Shown here: piece by piece, positions 8,329 through 17,271 of the stretch
How positions within the stretch are numbered: position 1 is the first letter of the stretch
Layout of the letters: every line of letters starts with the position of its first letter
Source of the DNA: Chthoniobacteraceae bacterium
GTDB lineage: Bacteria; Verrucomicrobiota; Verrucomicrobiia; Chthoniobacterales; Chthoniobacteraceae
Direction of reading: 5' to 3'
Assembly (NCBI GenBank): GCA_947476255.1
Contig: CANJPY010000007.1
Coordinates: 1-64,000 of the forward strand
DNA length: 64,000 nucleotides
Position numbers and translations under genes: made by a program
Notes under the pieces: model-generated
Database searches by the model: none
What the model was told of the DNA's origin: nothing
The model's input: the letters and a program-made list of their open reading frames with translations, nothing else

Positions 8329-9954
8329 ATGAAAATTGGCTTCGCGCAAATCAATCCGACCATCGGTGATATGGCAGGCAACCGCGGCAAAATCCTCGAG
8401 TCCTACCACGCTCTGGTCGCTCAGGCTGCGGCCATTGTTGTCACACCGGAACTTGCCTTGACGGGCTATCCTCCTCTGGACCTCCTTTTTGAATCCGATT
8501 TTGTACCCCGAAATCTGGCAGCGCTCGAAGACCTCGCAGCAACCACTGGGAGCGTTCCCCTCGTTGTCGGCTATGTCGACCGGCACCACGGCACCGGCAA
8601 CCCGTTGCGAAACGCGGCGGCCGTTCTCCAGAACGGAAAAATTGTGGCGCGCGTCTTCAAATCACTCCTCCCCACCTACGACGTTTTTGATGAAGCCCGC
8701 TACTTTGAGCCGGCGGAAACCGTTTCAATCGTAGAACTTTCCGGGAGCCCTGTCGGAATCACTTTGTGCGAAGATATCTGGACCGAGCCGCATCTCCCCA
8801 GACCCTATTACCCCAACTCACCGGTGGGCGACCTTGTCGCACAAGGGGCCACTCTCATTCTCAATCTGAGCGCATCTCCTTTCACAATGGGAAAACCTCA
8901 GCAGCGGCTCAGCATGCTCTCAGACGTTGCCCGAAAACACAAAGTCGCCATCGCTTATTGCAATTGCATCGGAGCCAACGACCAACTCGTGTTCGATGGA
9001 AATTCACTCCTGATCGGAGCCGATGGACTCCCTCGCCTTGCACTTCCCTCCTTCCGAGAGGCCAACAGCGTAGGCGACACCAACGCCCCGCCGCGTCAAA
9101 TCGCCTTCGGCGAATCCTCCGAAGATTTATACCACGCGCTCGTGCTGGGAGTGAGGGACTATCTGCAAAAATGCGGCTTCAGGTCCGCCGTACTCGGTCT
9201 CAGCGGCGGAATCGACAGTGCCGTGACAGCCTGCATTGCGGCCGAAGCACTGGGGCCCGAAAATGTTCTCGGAGTGACCATGCCCACTCTTTATTCCAGC
9301 GAGGGAAGTATCAACGACTCCGAGTCACTGGCAAAAAATCTAGGCATTCATTTTCTCAATATTCCCATAGGACGCGCCTTCGAGGTTTTTCAAGCGCAGT
9401 TTACTGACATTTTCAAGGGCCTTGCTCCCAATGAGACCGAAGAGAACATGCAGCCTCGCCTCCGCGGGATGACCTTAATGGCCCTCTCCAACAAACTAGG
9501 ACACCTCGTGTTGTCCACCGGCAATAAAAGCGAACTGGCCGTTGGTTATTGCACTCTTTACGGCGACATGTGCGGAGGCCTCGCCGTCATCAGTGACGTC
9601 CCGAAAATTGACATCTACAAACTCGCCCGCTGGATCAATCGCGAGAACGAAGTCATCCCCCAGAACACCATCGACAAACCGCCCAGCGCGGAACTCAAGC
9701 CCGATCAACGCGACCAAGACACTCTTCCCCCCTACGAAATCCTCGATCCAATCCTCCGCTTGTATGTCGAGGAACAACTTTCCTGTGAGGATATTATCGC
9801 CAAAGGTTTTGAGCCCGAAACTGTGCGGTGGATCCTGCGCCGCGTTCGCTTAAACGAATACAAAAGGGCGCAGGCAGCCCCCGGCATCAAAGTCACCACC
9901 CGTGCCTTTGGATTGGGCCGTCGTATGCCGATTGCCCACCGCTACACCCCCTGA
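8329..9954 (+). CDS. nadE: glutamine-dependent NAD+ synthetase
   Basis: This 541-residue two-domain enzyme makes NAD+ from deamido-NAD+, ATP and glutamine, the last step of NAD synthesis. Residues 1-~270 are a nitrilase-type glutaminase with the Glu-Lys-Cys triad visible in TPELALTGYPP, KSLLPTYDVFDE and GITLCEDIW. The C-terminal part is the ATP-pyrophosphatase synthetase domain with the P-loop LGLSGGIDSAV and STGNKSELAVGYCTLYGDM. Length and motif order are typical. The start at 8329 (MKIGFAQINPTIGD) is the canonical family N-terminus. Confidence 0.97.
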   Translation: MKIGFAQINPTIGDMAGNRGKILESYHALVAQAAAIVVTPELALTGYPPLDLLFESDFVPRNLAALEDLAATTGSVPLVVGYVDRHHGTGNPLRNAAAVLQNGKIVARVFKSLLPTYDVFDEARYFEPAETVSIVELSGSPVGITLCEDIWTEPHLPRPYYPNSPVGDLVAQGATLILNLSASPFTMGKPQQRLSMLSDVARKHKVAIAYCNCIGANDQLVFDGNSLLIGADGLPRLALPSFREANSVGDTNAPPRQIAFGESSEDLYHALVLGVRDYLQKCGFRSAVLGLSGGIDSAVTACIAAEALGPENVLGVTMPTLYSSEGSINDSESLAKNLGIHFLNIPIGRAFEVFQAQFTDIFKGLAPNETEENMQPRLRGMTLMALSNKLGHLVLSTGNKSELAVGYCTLYGDMCGGLAVISDVPKIDIYKLARWINRENEVIPQNTIDKPPSAELKPDQRDQDTLPPYEILDPILRLYVEEQLSCEDIIAKGFEPETVRWILRRVRLNEYKRAQAAPGIKVTTRAFGLGRRMPIAHRYTP

Positions 9955-10003
9955 CGTCCTCTCCCCCGGACTCTACTCCGCGGGAGGAATCGCAAACCGT
10001 CCC

Positions 10004-10960
10004 ATGACCGATAGACTACCCGCCCTGAACGGCGCGCTCGTTGCGGATGCACTCGCAATGCCCGTGCACTGGTACTACGACCGCATCGCCTTAAAGCGCG
10101 ACTACGGACTGGTTGACCGCTATCTTTGCCCCCGCAATCCTCATCCAGACAGCATTCTGCATCGCTCCAGCTACAAGCCCGAATTTCCAGTGGCAGACAT
10201 TCTCCACGATCAGGCCAAATACTGGGGCCAGCACGGAGTCCACTACCATCAGCAATTAGAAGCGGGAGAAAACACCCTGAACCTGCAACTGAGCAGCGCC
10301 CTCTACAAACAAGTACACGCTACGGGACGCTACGATGCAAAAGCGTGGCTTCACCTCTACGTGGACTGCATGAGGCTTCCGGGGTGGCATCGCGACACTT
10401 ACGTGGAGGAATATCACCGCGCTTTCTTCACAAATCTGGCACGAGGCAAACAACTCGAAGACTGCGGCACCGCCGATATCCACATCGGCGGCCTTGCCAC
10501 CGTACCCGCTTTGTTCGCAGGCCTAAATAGTGGGGGCGAGGAATTTGTGGGGATCGTCCGCCGGCATGTCTCCCTCACCCACCGTTGTCCAGAGGTGATC
10601 GAAGCCGCCATGGCATTCGCGCGAATCCTGCTCGCCATCGAGACTGGCAGCGGGCTCAGAGAAGCCATTTATGAACATGCATCCGGTTGGGCGGGGGAGA
10701 AGAAATTCTCGAAATGGAGCAAAGAGCCCGATGAAATGGTTGTGGGACAACATCTCAGTACCGCCTGTTACATTCAGGACGCCTTTGCCGCGGCTCTATA
10801 TCTGGCTTGGAAATATGCTGATGACTTTTCCTCCGGAATCATCGCCAATGCCCATTGCGGCGGTGATAACTGCCACCGGGGTGCCGTCATAGGCGCGCTT
10901 TTGGCAATGGAAAAGGAAGTTCCCTCGCGCTGGCTAGACGGCTTAAAAACACGCCACTGA
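10004..10960 (+). CDS. ADP-ribosylglycohydrolase family protein
   Basis: The ATG at 10004 (MTDRLPALNGALVADALAMP) avoids the 50-nt overlap with nadE implied by the track and gives 318 residues. The N-terminal GALVADALAMPVHW corresponds to the first metal-binding region of the DraG/ARH fold, and the C-terminal NAHCGGDNCHRGAVIGALL to the second. In classical ADP-ribosyl hydrolases that second motif is GxDxDTxA, so this is a variant subgroup in which NCHRG replaces the usual acidic/Thr residues. Hydrolysis of an ADP-ribose or related linkage is therefore only a family-level guess. It follows nadE, which may hint at NAD metabolism. Confidence 0.8.
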   Translation: MTDRLPALNGALVADALAMPVHWYYDRIALKRDYGLVDRYLCPRNPHPDSILHRSSYKPEFPVADILHDQAKYWGQHGVHYHQQLEAGENTLNLQLSSALYKQVHATGRYDAKAWLHLYVDCMRLPGWHRDTYVEEYHRAFFTNLARGKQLEDCGTADIHIGGLATVPALFAGLNSGGEEFVGIVRRHVSLTHRCPEVIEAAMAFARILLAIETGSGLREAIYEHASGWAGEKKFSKWSKEPDEMVVGQHLSTACYIQDAFAAALYLAWKYADDFSSGIIANAHCGGDNCHRGAVIGALLAMEKEVPSRWLDGLKTRH

Positions 10961-11016
10961 GCGCGTTTAAACAATGGCGCCCCGCCCCGCCGACCGCTCA
11001 AGCAACATCCATCCTT

Positions 11017-11472
11017 TTATTTAACGGAGATCAGTTCGACCTCAAAAATAAGCGCCTCATCAGGTCCGATACTTCCGCCCGCACCTTGGGATCCGTAAGC
11101 CAGATTCGAGGGCACATACAGTTCGGCCTTGCCACCTTCTTTCAAAAGTTGGAGCCCTTCCGTCCAACCCTTGATCACACGATTGAGCGGAAACTCGGCA
11201 GGCTTGCCCCGCTTGTAGGAACTATCGAATTCCTTGCCATCGATGAGACGGCCACGGTAATGCACAACCACGGTGTCCGTAGCCTTCGGCTGCTTGCCGC
11301 TTCCCGGGCTGATTGTCTTGATCTGAAGTCCACTGGGCAAGGTGGTCACACCCGCCTCCTTCGCATTCTGCTTGAGGAAAGTTTCGCCTTTGATCAACGC
11401 GCTTTGGGCCAGCACGAGCGCAGGCGCGAAGGTGACAGAGAGTCCAATTCCGAGGATTGATAGAAGACGCAT
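11017..11472 (-). CDS. exported FKBP-type peptidyl-prolyl cis-trans isomerase
   Basis: The ATG at 11472 yields a 151-residue protein with a clear signal peptide (MRLLSILGIGLSV...ALVLAQ); a GTG 15 nt upstream is the alternative. The C-terminal ~90 residues are a complete FKBP domain: VHYRGRLIDGKEFDSSYKRG, FPLNRVIKGWTEGLQLLKEGG, YVPSNLAYG and a terminal LIFEVELISV. A short FkpA/Mip-like lead-in (GETFLKQNAKEAGV.TLPSGLQ) precedes it. It probably catalyses proline isomerisation during folding of exported proteins. Confidence 0.93.
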   Translation of the reverse strand: MRLLSILGIGLSVTFAPALVLAQSALIKGETFLKQNAKEAGVTTLPSGLQIKTISPGSGKQPKATDTVVVHYRGRLIDGKEFDSSYKRGKPAEFPLNRVIKGWTEGLQLLKEGGKAELYVPSNLAYGSQGAGGSIGPDEALIFEVELISVK

Positions 11473-11573
11473 CAGAGAACTCTGCACGATTCAAACGGTC
11501 CCCTGCAAGACTTGCAAACAACAAGGCCAAGAAGGGGCAGCCTCCATCCACACCGTGCACACAACGGCCCGCT

Positions 11574-14459
11574 TTACTTCCGTGCCTCTGGGGTGACATT
11601 CAGACGGGTCAGCACACCTTTGCGTTCCACCACAACCCCCACTGGTTCACCGATTTTCACAGCATCCAGAGCGTAGGTATAATCGTAGATGTTGGCTATT
11701 TTCTGTTTTCCAAACTCCACAATCACGTCCCCTCCCTGCAGGCCTCCCTTTTCCGCCGGACTGCCGGCGCGGACACCACTGAGTTTCACCCCTTTCACCT
11801 CGGTTGCATAATCAGGAATAGACCCAATGTACGCACGCAATGTCTCACGCGAACCGGATTCCTGCTGCGCAGACCGTTCCACCCTCGCGAAATCAGGCCT
11901 CTCAGGAGACTCCACAAGGTCCTGAATCAATAAAGAGGCAAACTTAGTGACTCGCTCCAAACCCGAAAAATCAAGCTTTTCGGGCGTATCGCTCGGACGA
12001 TGATAGTCCTCATGCGATCCCGTAAAAAAGCTGAGTACGGGAATGCGCTTGGGATAAAAACTCGTAGTATCCGTGGGCAGATAAGGATCATCCTGAAGAG
12101 CAAGATTGAACCCTGCCGCAACGTTTCGTTTTTCAATCAGCTTCTTCCAGGCCTTTGAGGAAGCAATTCCCTGCAAACTCAAGCGGTTCTCACGCAAACG
12201 ACCGACCATGTCAAAATTCAAATACGCCACCACTCGGCTCAATTCCACGGGAGGCTTTTCAGCAAACGCCGCGGAACCGATCAGCCCGATTTCCTCTCCA
12301 GACCAGAAACCAAGAATCACTCCGCGCTTAAAGCGCTCAGGTTTTGTCGCTCGCTCTTGGGCAAGAAACGCTCCCATTTCCATCAATAGCGCGGTGCCTG
12401 AGGCATTGTCGTCCGCTCCATGGTGAATGGCGTTTTCCTCGCCGGAACGTGCCAAAGAATTGGCTTCCGCTCCTTTTCCAAGATGATCGTAATGAGCCCC
12501 CGCGAGCACCCACTCTCCCGTGGAATTAGGTCCGGGAGGAATGATTGCAACGACATTGCGATCGACGCCCCGCTTGTGCTCAACCCCTGTCTCCAAACGC
12601 ACCTTGACCCCAGGCAGGGCAAATCCTCCCGGAACGTGAGGGTTCTCGTTATCCAACTCAGCTTGAATCTGTTTCACAGACTTTCCTGTGCCGGCAAGCA
12701 ACGCCTCCGCAACCTTGAGACTCACGGAGTGAGCCAAGATACCGGACCCTGCGAGGGAATTATCTGACGACAACCCTAAGAGCTCGCCCGGTTGAGACGA
12801 TGCTGGACCAGAAACCACCAGGACCGCCTTGGCCCCCCGCTCGCGGGCAAGCATGGCCTTATAGCGGAGTCCTGCATATCGATTGAGCTGGGCGCGCCTC
12901 GCCGCATCCACGCCCTCTGGCACATACCTGAGCAAAAGAACAACCTTGTCCTTCACTTCAATTCCATCGTACGAGTTGTAACGCAAGGCATCCTTGGCCT
13001 CGGGAACGGACAACCCGTAGCCGGCAAACACCACTTCGGCCTCGGCCGAACCTGAGTCGCTGAATGGCAAAGGGCGAAAATCTTGCTCGAGTTGAAAAAC
13101 TTGCTCCTTGGCTCCGGTTAAAAGAAGAAGCGAATTGTGCTCCCTCTTCAGCGCAACCCCGGCAGGAAAATCGAACTCCTGTGCAAAACCTTTTTCAGGC
13201 GCTCCAACCCCGCTGGATTTTAAATATTGCTCTATCCAATCTGCCGCTGCCTTGGCTCCCGCACTGCCAGTACGACGACCTTCACGCTCCGGCGAAGCCA
13301 ACCACTCCACCTGCGCTTGCAAATCAGTGGCTCGGATCTCCGCAGAAAGCGACCCTGCAACAGACGCACGCAAAGGACTTTGCTCCAGCGCTTTCAGCGC
13401 AGCCGCATCATTCCAGTCCGCAATGTGTATCTGCGACCTTTTGTCGCTGCTGCGGTTGGTCGTCCAACTCAAGCGCTGCCCATCCGGAGAAAAAACAGGA
13501 AGGCCGTCAAAGCCTGGAGTGAAAGTGACGCGCACCGGTTCGCGACGCCCTTCGGCATCTGCAATAAAAAGTTCGAAATTGTCGAACCCAAGCTTGTTAG
13601 CCGTAAAAATAATGTACTTTTGGGACGGGTGAAAATAGGGCGCCCACGACATGCAGCCAAAATCAGTGAGCCTGCGAACATCCCCCCCATCAAGTGCGAC
13701 ACTATAGATATCCGCATTCATGCCCGCCGCATCAAAGCGCCTCCACAAGATTCGCTTACCGTCCGGAGAAAAGAACGGACCACCGTCGTATCCCGGGCTT
13801 TGCGTGATCCGACGCACGTTGGACCCGTCCGCGTTCATCACGTAAATATCCGCAAAAAACGCGGGATCCCTGTCGAACCGGGCCCGGTCTTGCGAGGACA
13901 GATTTTCAAGTGGATAGGCCGCACGCGTTGACGAAAAGACAATCAAAGAACCATCCGGAGAGAACGACGCCTCTGCATCGTAACCTGGAGAAGCCGTCAC
14001 GCGATTGATCTGAGAACCGTCCGTATTCGCCGTGTAAATCTCATACTCCGGATCGTAGTCCCAAGCATAACGGCGCGTTTTTCCGGAAGCACGAAACTCC
14101 AATTCCGACTTCTGTTTGGCTTCGGCCTGTGGATCTTCGTGCGTGGAGGAGAAAAGCATCCGCTGCGTTTTCGGCTGAAAAAACGCACAGGTGGTCTTCC
14201 CACTGCCGGGCGACACACGACGGGCATCTCCTGACTCCAGATCAAGGAGGTATATCTGATAGAACGGGTTGGAGGCATCACGTTCACTTTGAAACAGGAG
14301 CGCCTTGCCATCCGGACGGAAGTACCCTTCCCCACTGCGCACCCCTTCAAAGATTAATTGGTGCGTGTTTTTTAGAAAATCAGTTTCCTCGGCCGCGTTG
14401 AGCAACGGGCCGCAAAAAAATGCGGTTAGACTCAGTGCCAAAATCTTGGGGGTACGCAT
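11574..14459 (-). CDS. exported TolB-propeller / M28 metallopeptidase / PDZ protein
   Basis: The start at 14459 (MRTPKILALSLTAFFC) gives a 961-residue exported protein; 14471 is an alternative, and the track's extra 112 residues overlap lnt. Residues ~30-380 contain PD40/TolB-like blades (FSPDGxxIxFxS, ADIYVMNADGSNVRR). A PA-like insert follows (VVLLLRYVPEG...). From ~654 comes an M28 zinc aminopeptidase domain with metal-site residues His656 (GAHYDHLG), Asp683 (GADDNASG), Glu722/723 (WSGEE), Asp750 (NFDMVG) and His816 (GSHEDYH). Residues ~875-961 form a PDZ domain. It should act as a periplasmic or outer-membrane-associated aminopeptidase. Confidence 0.88.
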   Translation of the reverse strand: MRTPKILALSLTAFFCGPLLNAAEETDFLKNTHQLIFEGVRSGEGYFRPDGKALLFQSERDASNPFYQIYLLDLESGDARRVSPGSGKTTCAFFQPKTQRMLFSSTHEDPQAEAKQKSELEFRASGKTRRYAWDYDPEYEIYTANTDGSQINRVTASPGYDAEASFSPDGSLIVFSSTRAAYPLENLSSQDRARFDRDPAFFADIYVMNADGSNVRRITQSPGYDGGPFFSPDGKRILWRRFDAAGMNADIYSVALDGGDVRRLTDFGCMSWAPYFHPSQKYIIFTANKLGFDNFELFIADAEGRREPVRVTFTPGFDGLPVFSPDGQRLSWTTNRSSDKRSQIHIADWNDAAALKALEQSPLRASVAGSLSAEIRATDLQAQVEWLASPEREGRRTGSAGAKAAADWIEQYLKSSGVGAPEKGFAQEFDFPAGVALKREHNSLLLLTGAKEQVFQLEQDFRPLPFSDSGSAEAEVVFAGYGLSVPEAKDALRYNSYDGIEVKDKVVLLLRYVPEGVDAARRAQLNRYAGLRYKAMLARERGAKAVLVVSGPASSQPGELLGLSSDNSLAGSGILAHSVSLKVAEALLAGTGKSVKQIQAELDNENPHVPGGFALPGVKVRLETGVEHKRGVDRNVVAIIPPGPNSTGEWVLAGAHYDHLGKGAEANSLARSGEENAIHHGADDNASGTALLMEMGAFLAQERATKPERFKRGVILGFWSGEEIGLIGSAAFAEKPPVELSRVVAYLNFDMVGRLRENRLSLQGIASSKAWKKLIEKRNVAAGFNLALQDDPYLPTDTTSFYPKRIPVLSFFTGSHEDYHRPSDTPEKLDFSGLERVTKFASLLIQDLVESPERPDFARVERSAQQESGSRETLRAYIGSIPDYATEVKGVKLSGVRAGSPAEKGGLQGGDVIVEFGKQKIANIYDYTYALDAVKIGEPVGVVVERKGVLTRLNVTPEARK

Positions 14460-14565
14460 AAACCCAGTCATAGCAGGCACCGGCAAAAACATCCAGTCAG
14501 ACGAAGAAACAGGCCGTCTAAATGCAAACATCGCTCGCATCCTCCGCTCAGGCGTTATAGTTGCC
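14460..14565. promoter_or_regulatory. divergent promoter region, M28 peptidase / lnt
   Basis: About 106 bp separate the two chosen start codons, so both promoters must lie here or inside the opposite coding ends. No clear consensus boxes were identified. Confidence 0.35.
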
Positions 14566-16203
14566 ATGCTGTACATGACGAAATCTGCTCTCTTTAAGAA
14601 CGCTTGGCCATGGCTGGCCGCCGGTGTTTCCGGAGTTTCGCTGGCGCTTTGTTTTGCGCCTTGGAACCAGCCCTTTCTCATCTGGATCGCACTTTTACCA
14701 CTGCTTGCCGCCTTGTGGGCGAGCCCGAAAGATACCTCAGGAAGAAAAGCCGCTCTACTCGGATACACCACAGGACTCACATTTTTCACCGCCACATTCT
14801 ATTGGCTCTCAGAGCTTGCCGGACTCTTCGACAGCCCCGCCCTGCTCGGGTTGCCCCTCCTCCTTGCCGTCTACCTAGCCGTCTATCCCGCTCTTTGGGC
14901 CTGGCTTGTGGCGGTTCCTCCACAGCCGGCAAAAACAAATGCCGGCTCATCTTTGCGAAACATTACCTTCGCGGTGCGTGCTGCATGTGCATGGGTCGCC
15001 CTCGATTGGGTGCGTGGATGGCTTTTCACGGGGTTCGGCTGGAATACGCCCGGCATTGCTCTCCATGAAAACCTCTCACTGATCCAGATAGCGGATCTCT
15101 TTGGGGTTTACGGCATCACCTTCGTGATTGTTTATACCACCACGATAATGGCGCTTGTGCTAAGGCGGATTTTCCTCGTGGCAACCCTCCGCGAACTCCC
15201 CAACCTTCGGGGTGAACTGATGACAGCCATCCTCCTCGTGGGCATTTCGGTGAGCTATGGAGTGCGATGTGTCGTGCAATACAACACCAAAGGCACGGTC
15301 CCATTCAGAGTTCTTGCGGTGCAACCCAATATCCCACAGGAAGAAAAGTTTGAAACACAGGAAGAGGATGCTGTTCTCAAAAAAATAGAGGATTTAATGC
15401 AGGTCGTCAGTGCTATCCAGCCTCCCGCGGACCTTATTTTATGGCCGGAAGCAGCGACTCCGCGGGGCATGTTTGCCGACGAAGCAAACCGCGACTTTAC
15501 CCTTCGGCAATTCGAACGCGGCAACGCTCCTCTTTTGCTTGGGACTATTGAACCGGGCCCTCTGGAGCCGTCGGGCACGGAGATGCAGGAATACAATTCC
15601 GCCGTCCTTATTACCGGAAAAGATGCTCCGCTCCAAAGCTATCGGAAACGGCACATTGTCCCGTTTGGTGAGTTCTTGCCCTTTAGGGATTGGCTCCCCC
15701 GTTGGGTTCGGCTGCTGGTTCCAGGGGACCTTGCCCCCGGCAAAGACGACAACCTTTTGTTTTTGGACAAACCGTCCATGCGCATCGGAGCACTCGTCTG
15801 CTTCGAAGACAGCCTCGCGAGCGAAACGCGCGCTCTTGTCCGAGCAGGTGCGCAAGTCTTGATCAACTTAACAAACGACTCCTGGTTCAGCAGTAGCGCC
15901 GCAACTGTGCAGCATTTAGCCAACGCCAAATTTCGAGCGGTGGAAACCCGTTTGCCTATGATCCGCTGCGCAAATACTGGAGAAACCTGCGCAGTCGATC
16001 CCCTTGGACGTATTGACCAACGCCTTATCGCCTTCACTGAAGGTGTCGACACATTTGTGGTGAACCCGCCCGCCAACCCAGCACAGACCCCCTATACGCG
16101 TTTTGGCGATCTTTGGATAGCGGCGTGCGGCCTGGCTGCACTCGTCCTAGCCAAGGGGCGTTTGCAGAAGCCAAAAGGGACTCTAGCGGCATCCCAGGAG
16201 TAA
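14566..16203 (+). CDS. lnt: apolipoprotein N-acyltransferase
   Basis: The ATG at 14566 (MLYMTKSALF) gives 545 residues; 14575 is equally possible, and the track's upstream start runs through the divergent gene. The N-terminal ~240 residues hold six or seven membrane helices. The rest is the periplasmic nitrilase-fold domain with the catalytic triad Glu (WPEAATPRGMF), Lys (YRKRHIVPFGEFLPF) and Cys (LVCFEDSLA). The enzyme adds the third acyl chain to the N-terminal Cys of lipoproteins, consistent with a diderm envelope and with the lipoprotein gene at 42.5 kb. Confidence 0.94.
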   Translation: MLYMTKSALFKNAWPWLAAGVSGVSLALCFAPWNQPFLIWIALLPLLAALWASPKDTSGRKAALLGYTTGLTFFTATFYWLSELAGLFDSPALLGLPLLLAVYLAVYPALWAWLVAVPPQPAKTNAGSSLRNITFAVRAACAWVALDWVRGWLFTGFGWNTPGIALHENLSLIQIADLFGVYGITFVIVYTTTIMALVLRRIFLVATLRELPNLRGELMTAILLVGISVSYGVRCVVQYNTKGTVPFRVLAVQPNIPQEEKFETQEEDAVLKKIEDLMQVVSAIQPPADLILWPEAATPRGMFADEANRDFTLRQFERGNAPLLLGTIEPGPLEPSGTEMQEYNSAVLITGKDAPLQSYRKRHIVPFGEFLPFRDWLPRWVRLLVPGDLAPGKDDNLLFLDKPSMRIGALVCFEDSLASETRALVRAGAQVLINLTNDSWFSSSAATVQHLANAKFRAVETRLPMIRCANTGETCAVDPLGRIDQRLIAFTEGVDTFVVNPPANPAQTPYTRFGDLWIAACGLAALVLAKGRLQKPKGTLAASQE

Positions 16204-16263
16204 GCGACGGCAACGCGAACGATAGCGCGTGACACCACCTGTCAGCTTGAAGAGATTTCTTGT

Positions 16264-17127
16264 GTGAAATCACTCCTCTCCCTCCTTCTTCTGCTCACAC
16301 TACCCGCTCTTGCAGCGGAATCTCCATTCGCCAATCTTCCTGATGCGATCCCGCTCTGGGCAAACGGCGCACCGGGTTCAGAAGCCAGAGTTGCGGAGCG
16401 CGAAACCCTCGAGGGATCAAATGTCTCGAACGTCCACAACCCGTCGATCACTGCCTATCTACCGCCTCCCGATAAAAACACAGGACTGGCTGTTCTCATT
16501 GCACCCGGAGGAGGCCATTCCAAGCTGTGCTTGGGACACGAAGGTTATGCTTTGGCTGAATGGTTTCAGCAGCGCGGGATGGCAGCTTTCGTCTTGAAAT
16601 ACCGACTCGCACGCGAAAAAAACTCCGCGTACACCGTTCAGGAACATGCCATGGCTGATACTCGGAGAGCACTTCGCACCATCCGCTCAAAGGCGGGCGC
16701 TTGGGGCATTCAAGGGAATAAAATTGGCGTCCTCGGCTTCTCCGCGGGCGGCGAACTCGCTGCATTTGCGGCGATGCAATCTGATGCGGGCAATCCCAAT
16801 GACAAGGATCCCGTCGAAAGAGCAAGTTGTCGGCCTGACTTTCAGGGCCTTATCTACCCGGGCACATCCTCCTTGTTTACCGTCGAAAAAGGCATGCCTC
16901 CCCTTTTCATCGCCTGCGGATACGGAGACCGGCCCGATATTTCCGAGGGCATGGCGTCTCTCTACCTAAGGTACAAACAGGCTGGGATCAAAGCGGAACT
17001 CCATATCTACTCAAATGCCGCGCATGGCTTTGGATACCGCCAGGGCACGACAACGGCTGCCGGAGACTGGCCTTTACGCTTTCAAGAATGGTTGCGCGAC
17101 AGCGGTTTCCTTGTTGCCACGCCCTGA
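16264..17127 (+). CDS. exported alpha/beta-hydrolase (acetyl-esterase/BD-FAE-like)
   Basis: The GTG start at 16264 leads directly into a signal peptide (VKSLLSLLLLLTLPALAAES). The mature part is an alpha/beta hydrolase of normal size (287 residues total) with the oxyanion region APGGGHSKLCLGHEGY, nucleophile elbow GFSAGGELAA and a C-terminal His in NAAHGFGYR. This arrangement is that of secreted xylan/carbohydrate acetyl esterases common in polysaccharide-degrading Verrucomicrobia. The real substrate is unknown. Confidence 0.87.
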   Translation: MKSLLSLLLLLTLPALAAESPFANLPDAIPLWANGAPGSEARVAERETLEGSNVSNVHNPSITAYLPPPDKNTGLAVLIAPGGGHSKLCLGHEGYALAEWFQQRGMAAFVLKYRLAREKNSAYTVQEHAMADTRRALRTIRSKAGAWGIQGNKIGVLGFSAGGELAAFAAMQSDAGNPNDKDPVERASCRPDFQGLIYPGTSSLFTVEKGMPPLFIACGYGDRPDISEGMASLYLRYKQAGIKAELHIYSNAAHGFGYRQGTTTAAGDWPLRFQEWLRDSGFLVATP

Positions 17128-17211
17128 TTTTTTACAGCCCGGCACTCTCGCTACTTGGTGGATACCGAAACCCTTCAGTCTCAGCCATAGAAGGCATCAT
17201 ACTGTAAACCG

Positions 17212-17271
17212 ACGCGTTCCATGCTATAGAACAGCGGGGTCACCGTACAAAGTGAACCCCGTGGAACGCGT
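17212..17271. terminator. inverted repeat at the convergent 3' end of miaB
   Basis: Ten-base perfect arms (ACGCGTTCCA 17212-17221 and TGGAACGCGT 17262-17271) enclose a second stem formed by GGGGT..ACCCC. The structure overlaps the last codons of miaB and lies between convergent genes, so a terminator or 3'-end stabiliser is plausible. There is no clear T-tract. Confidence 0.45.
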
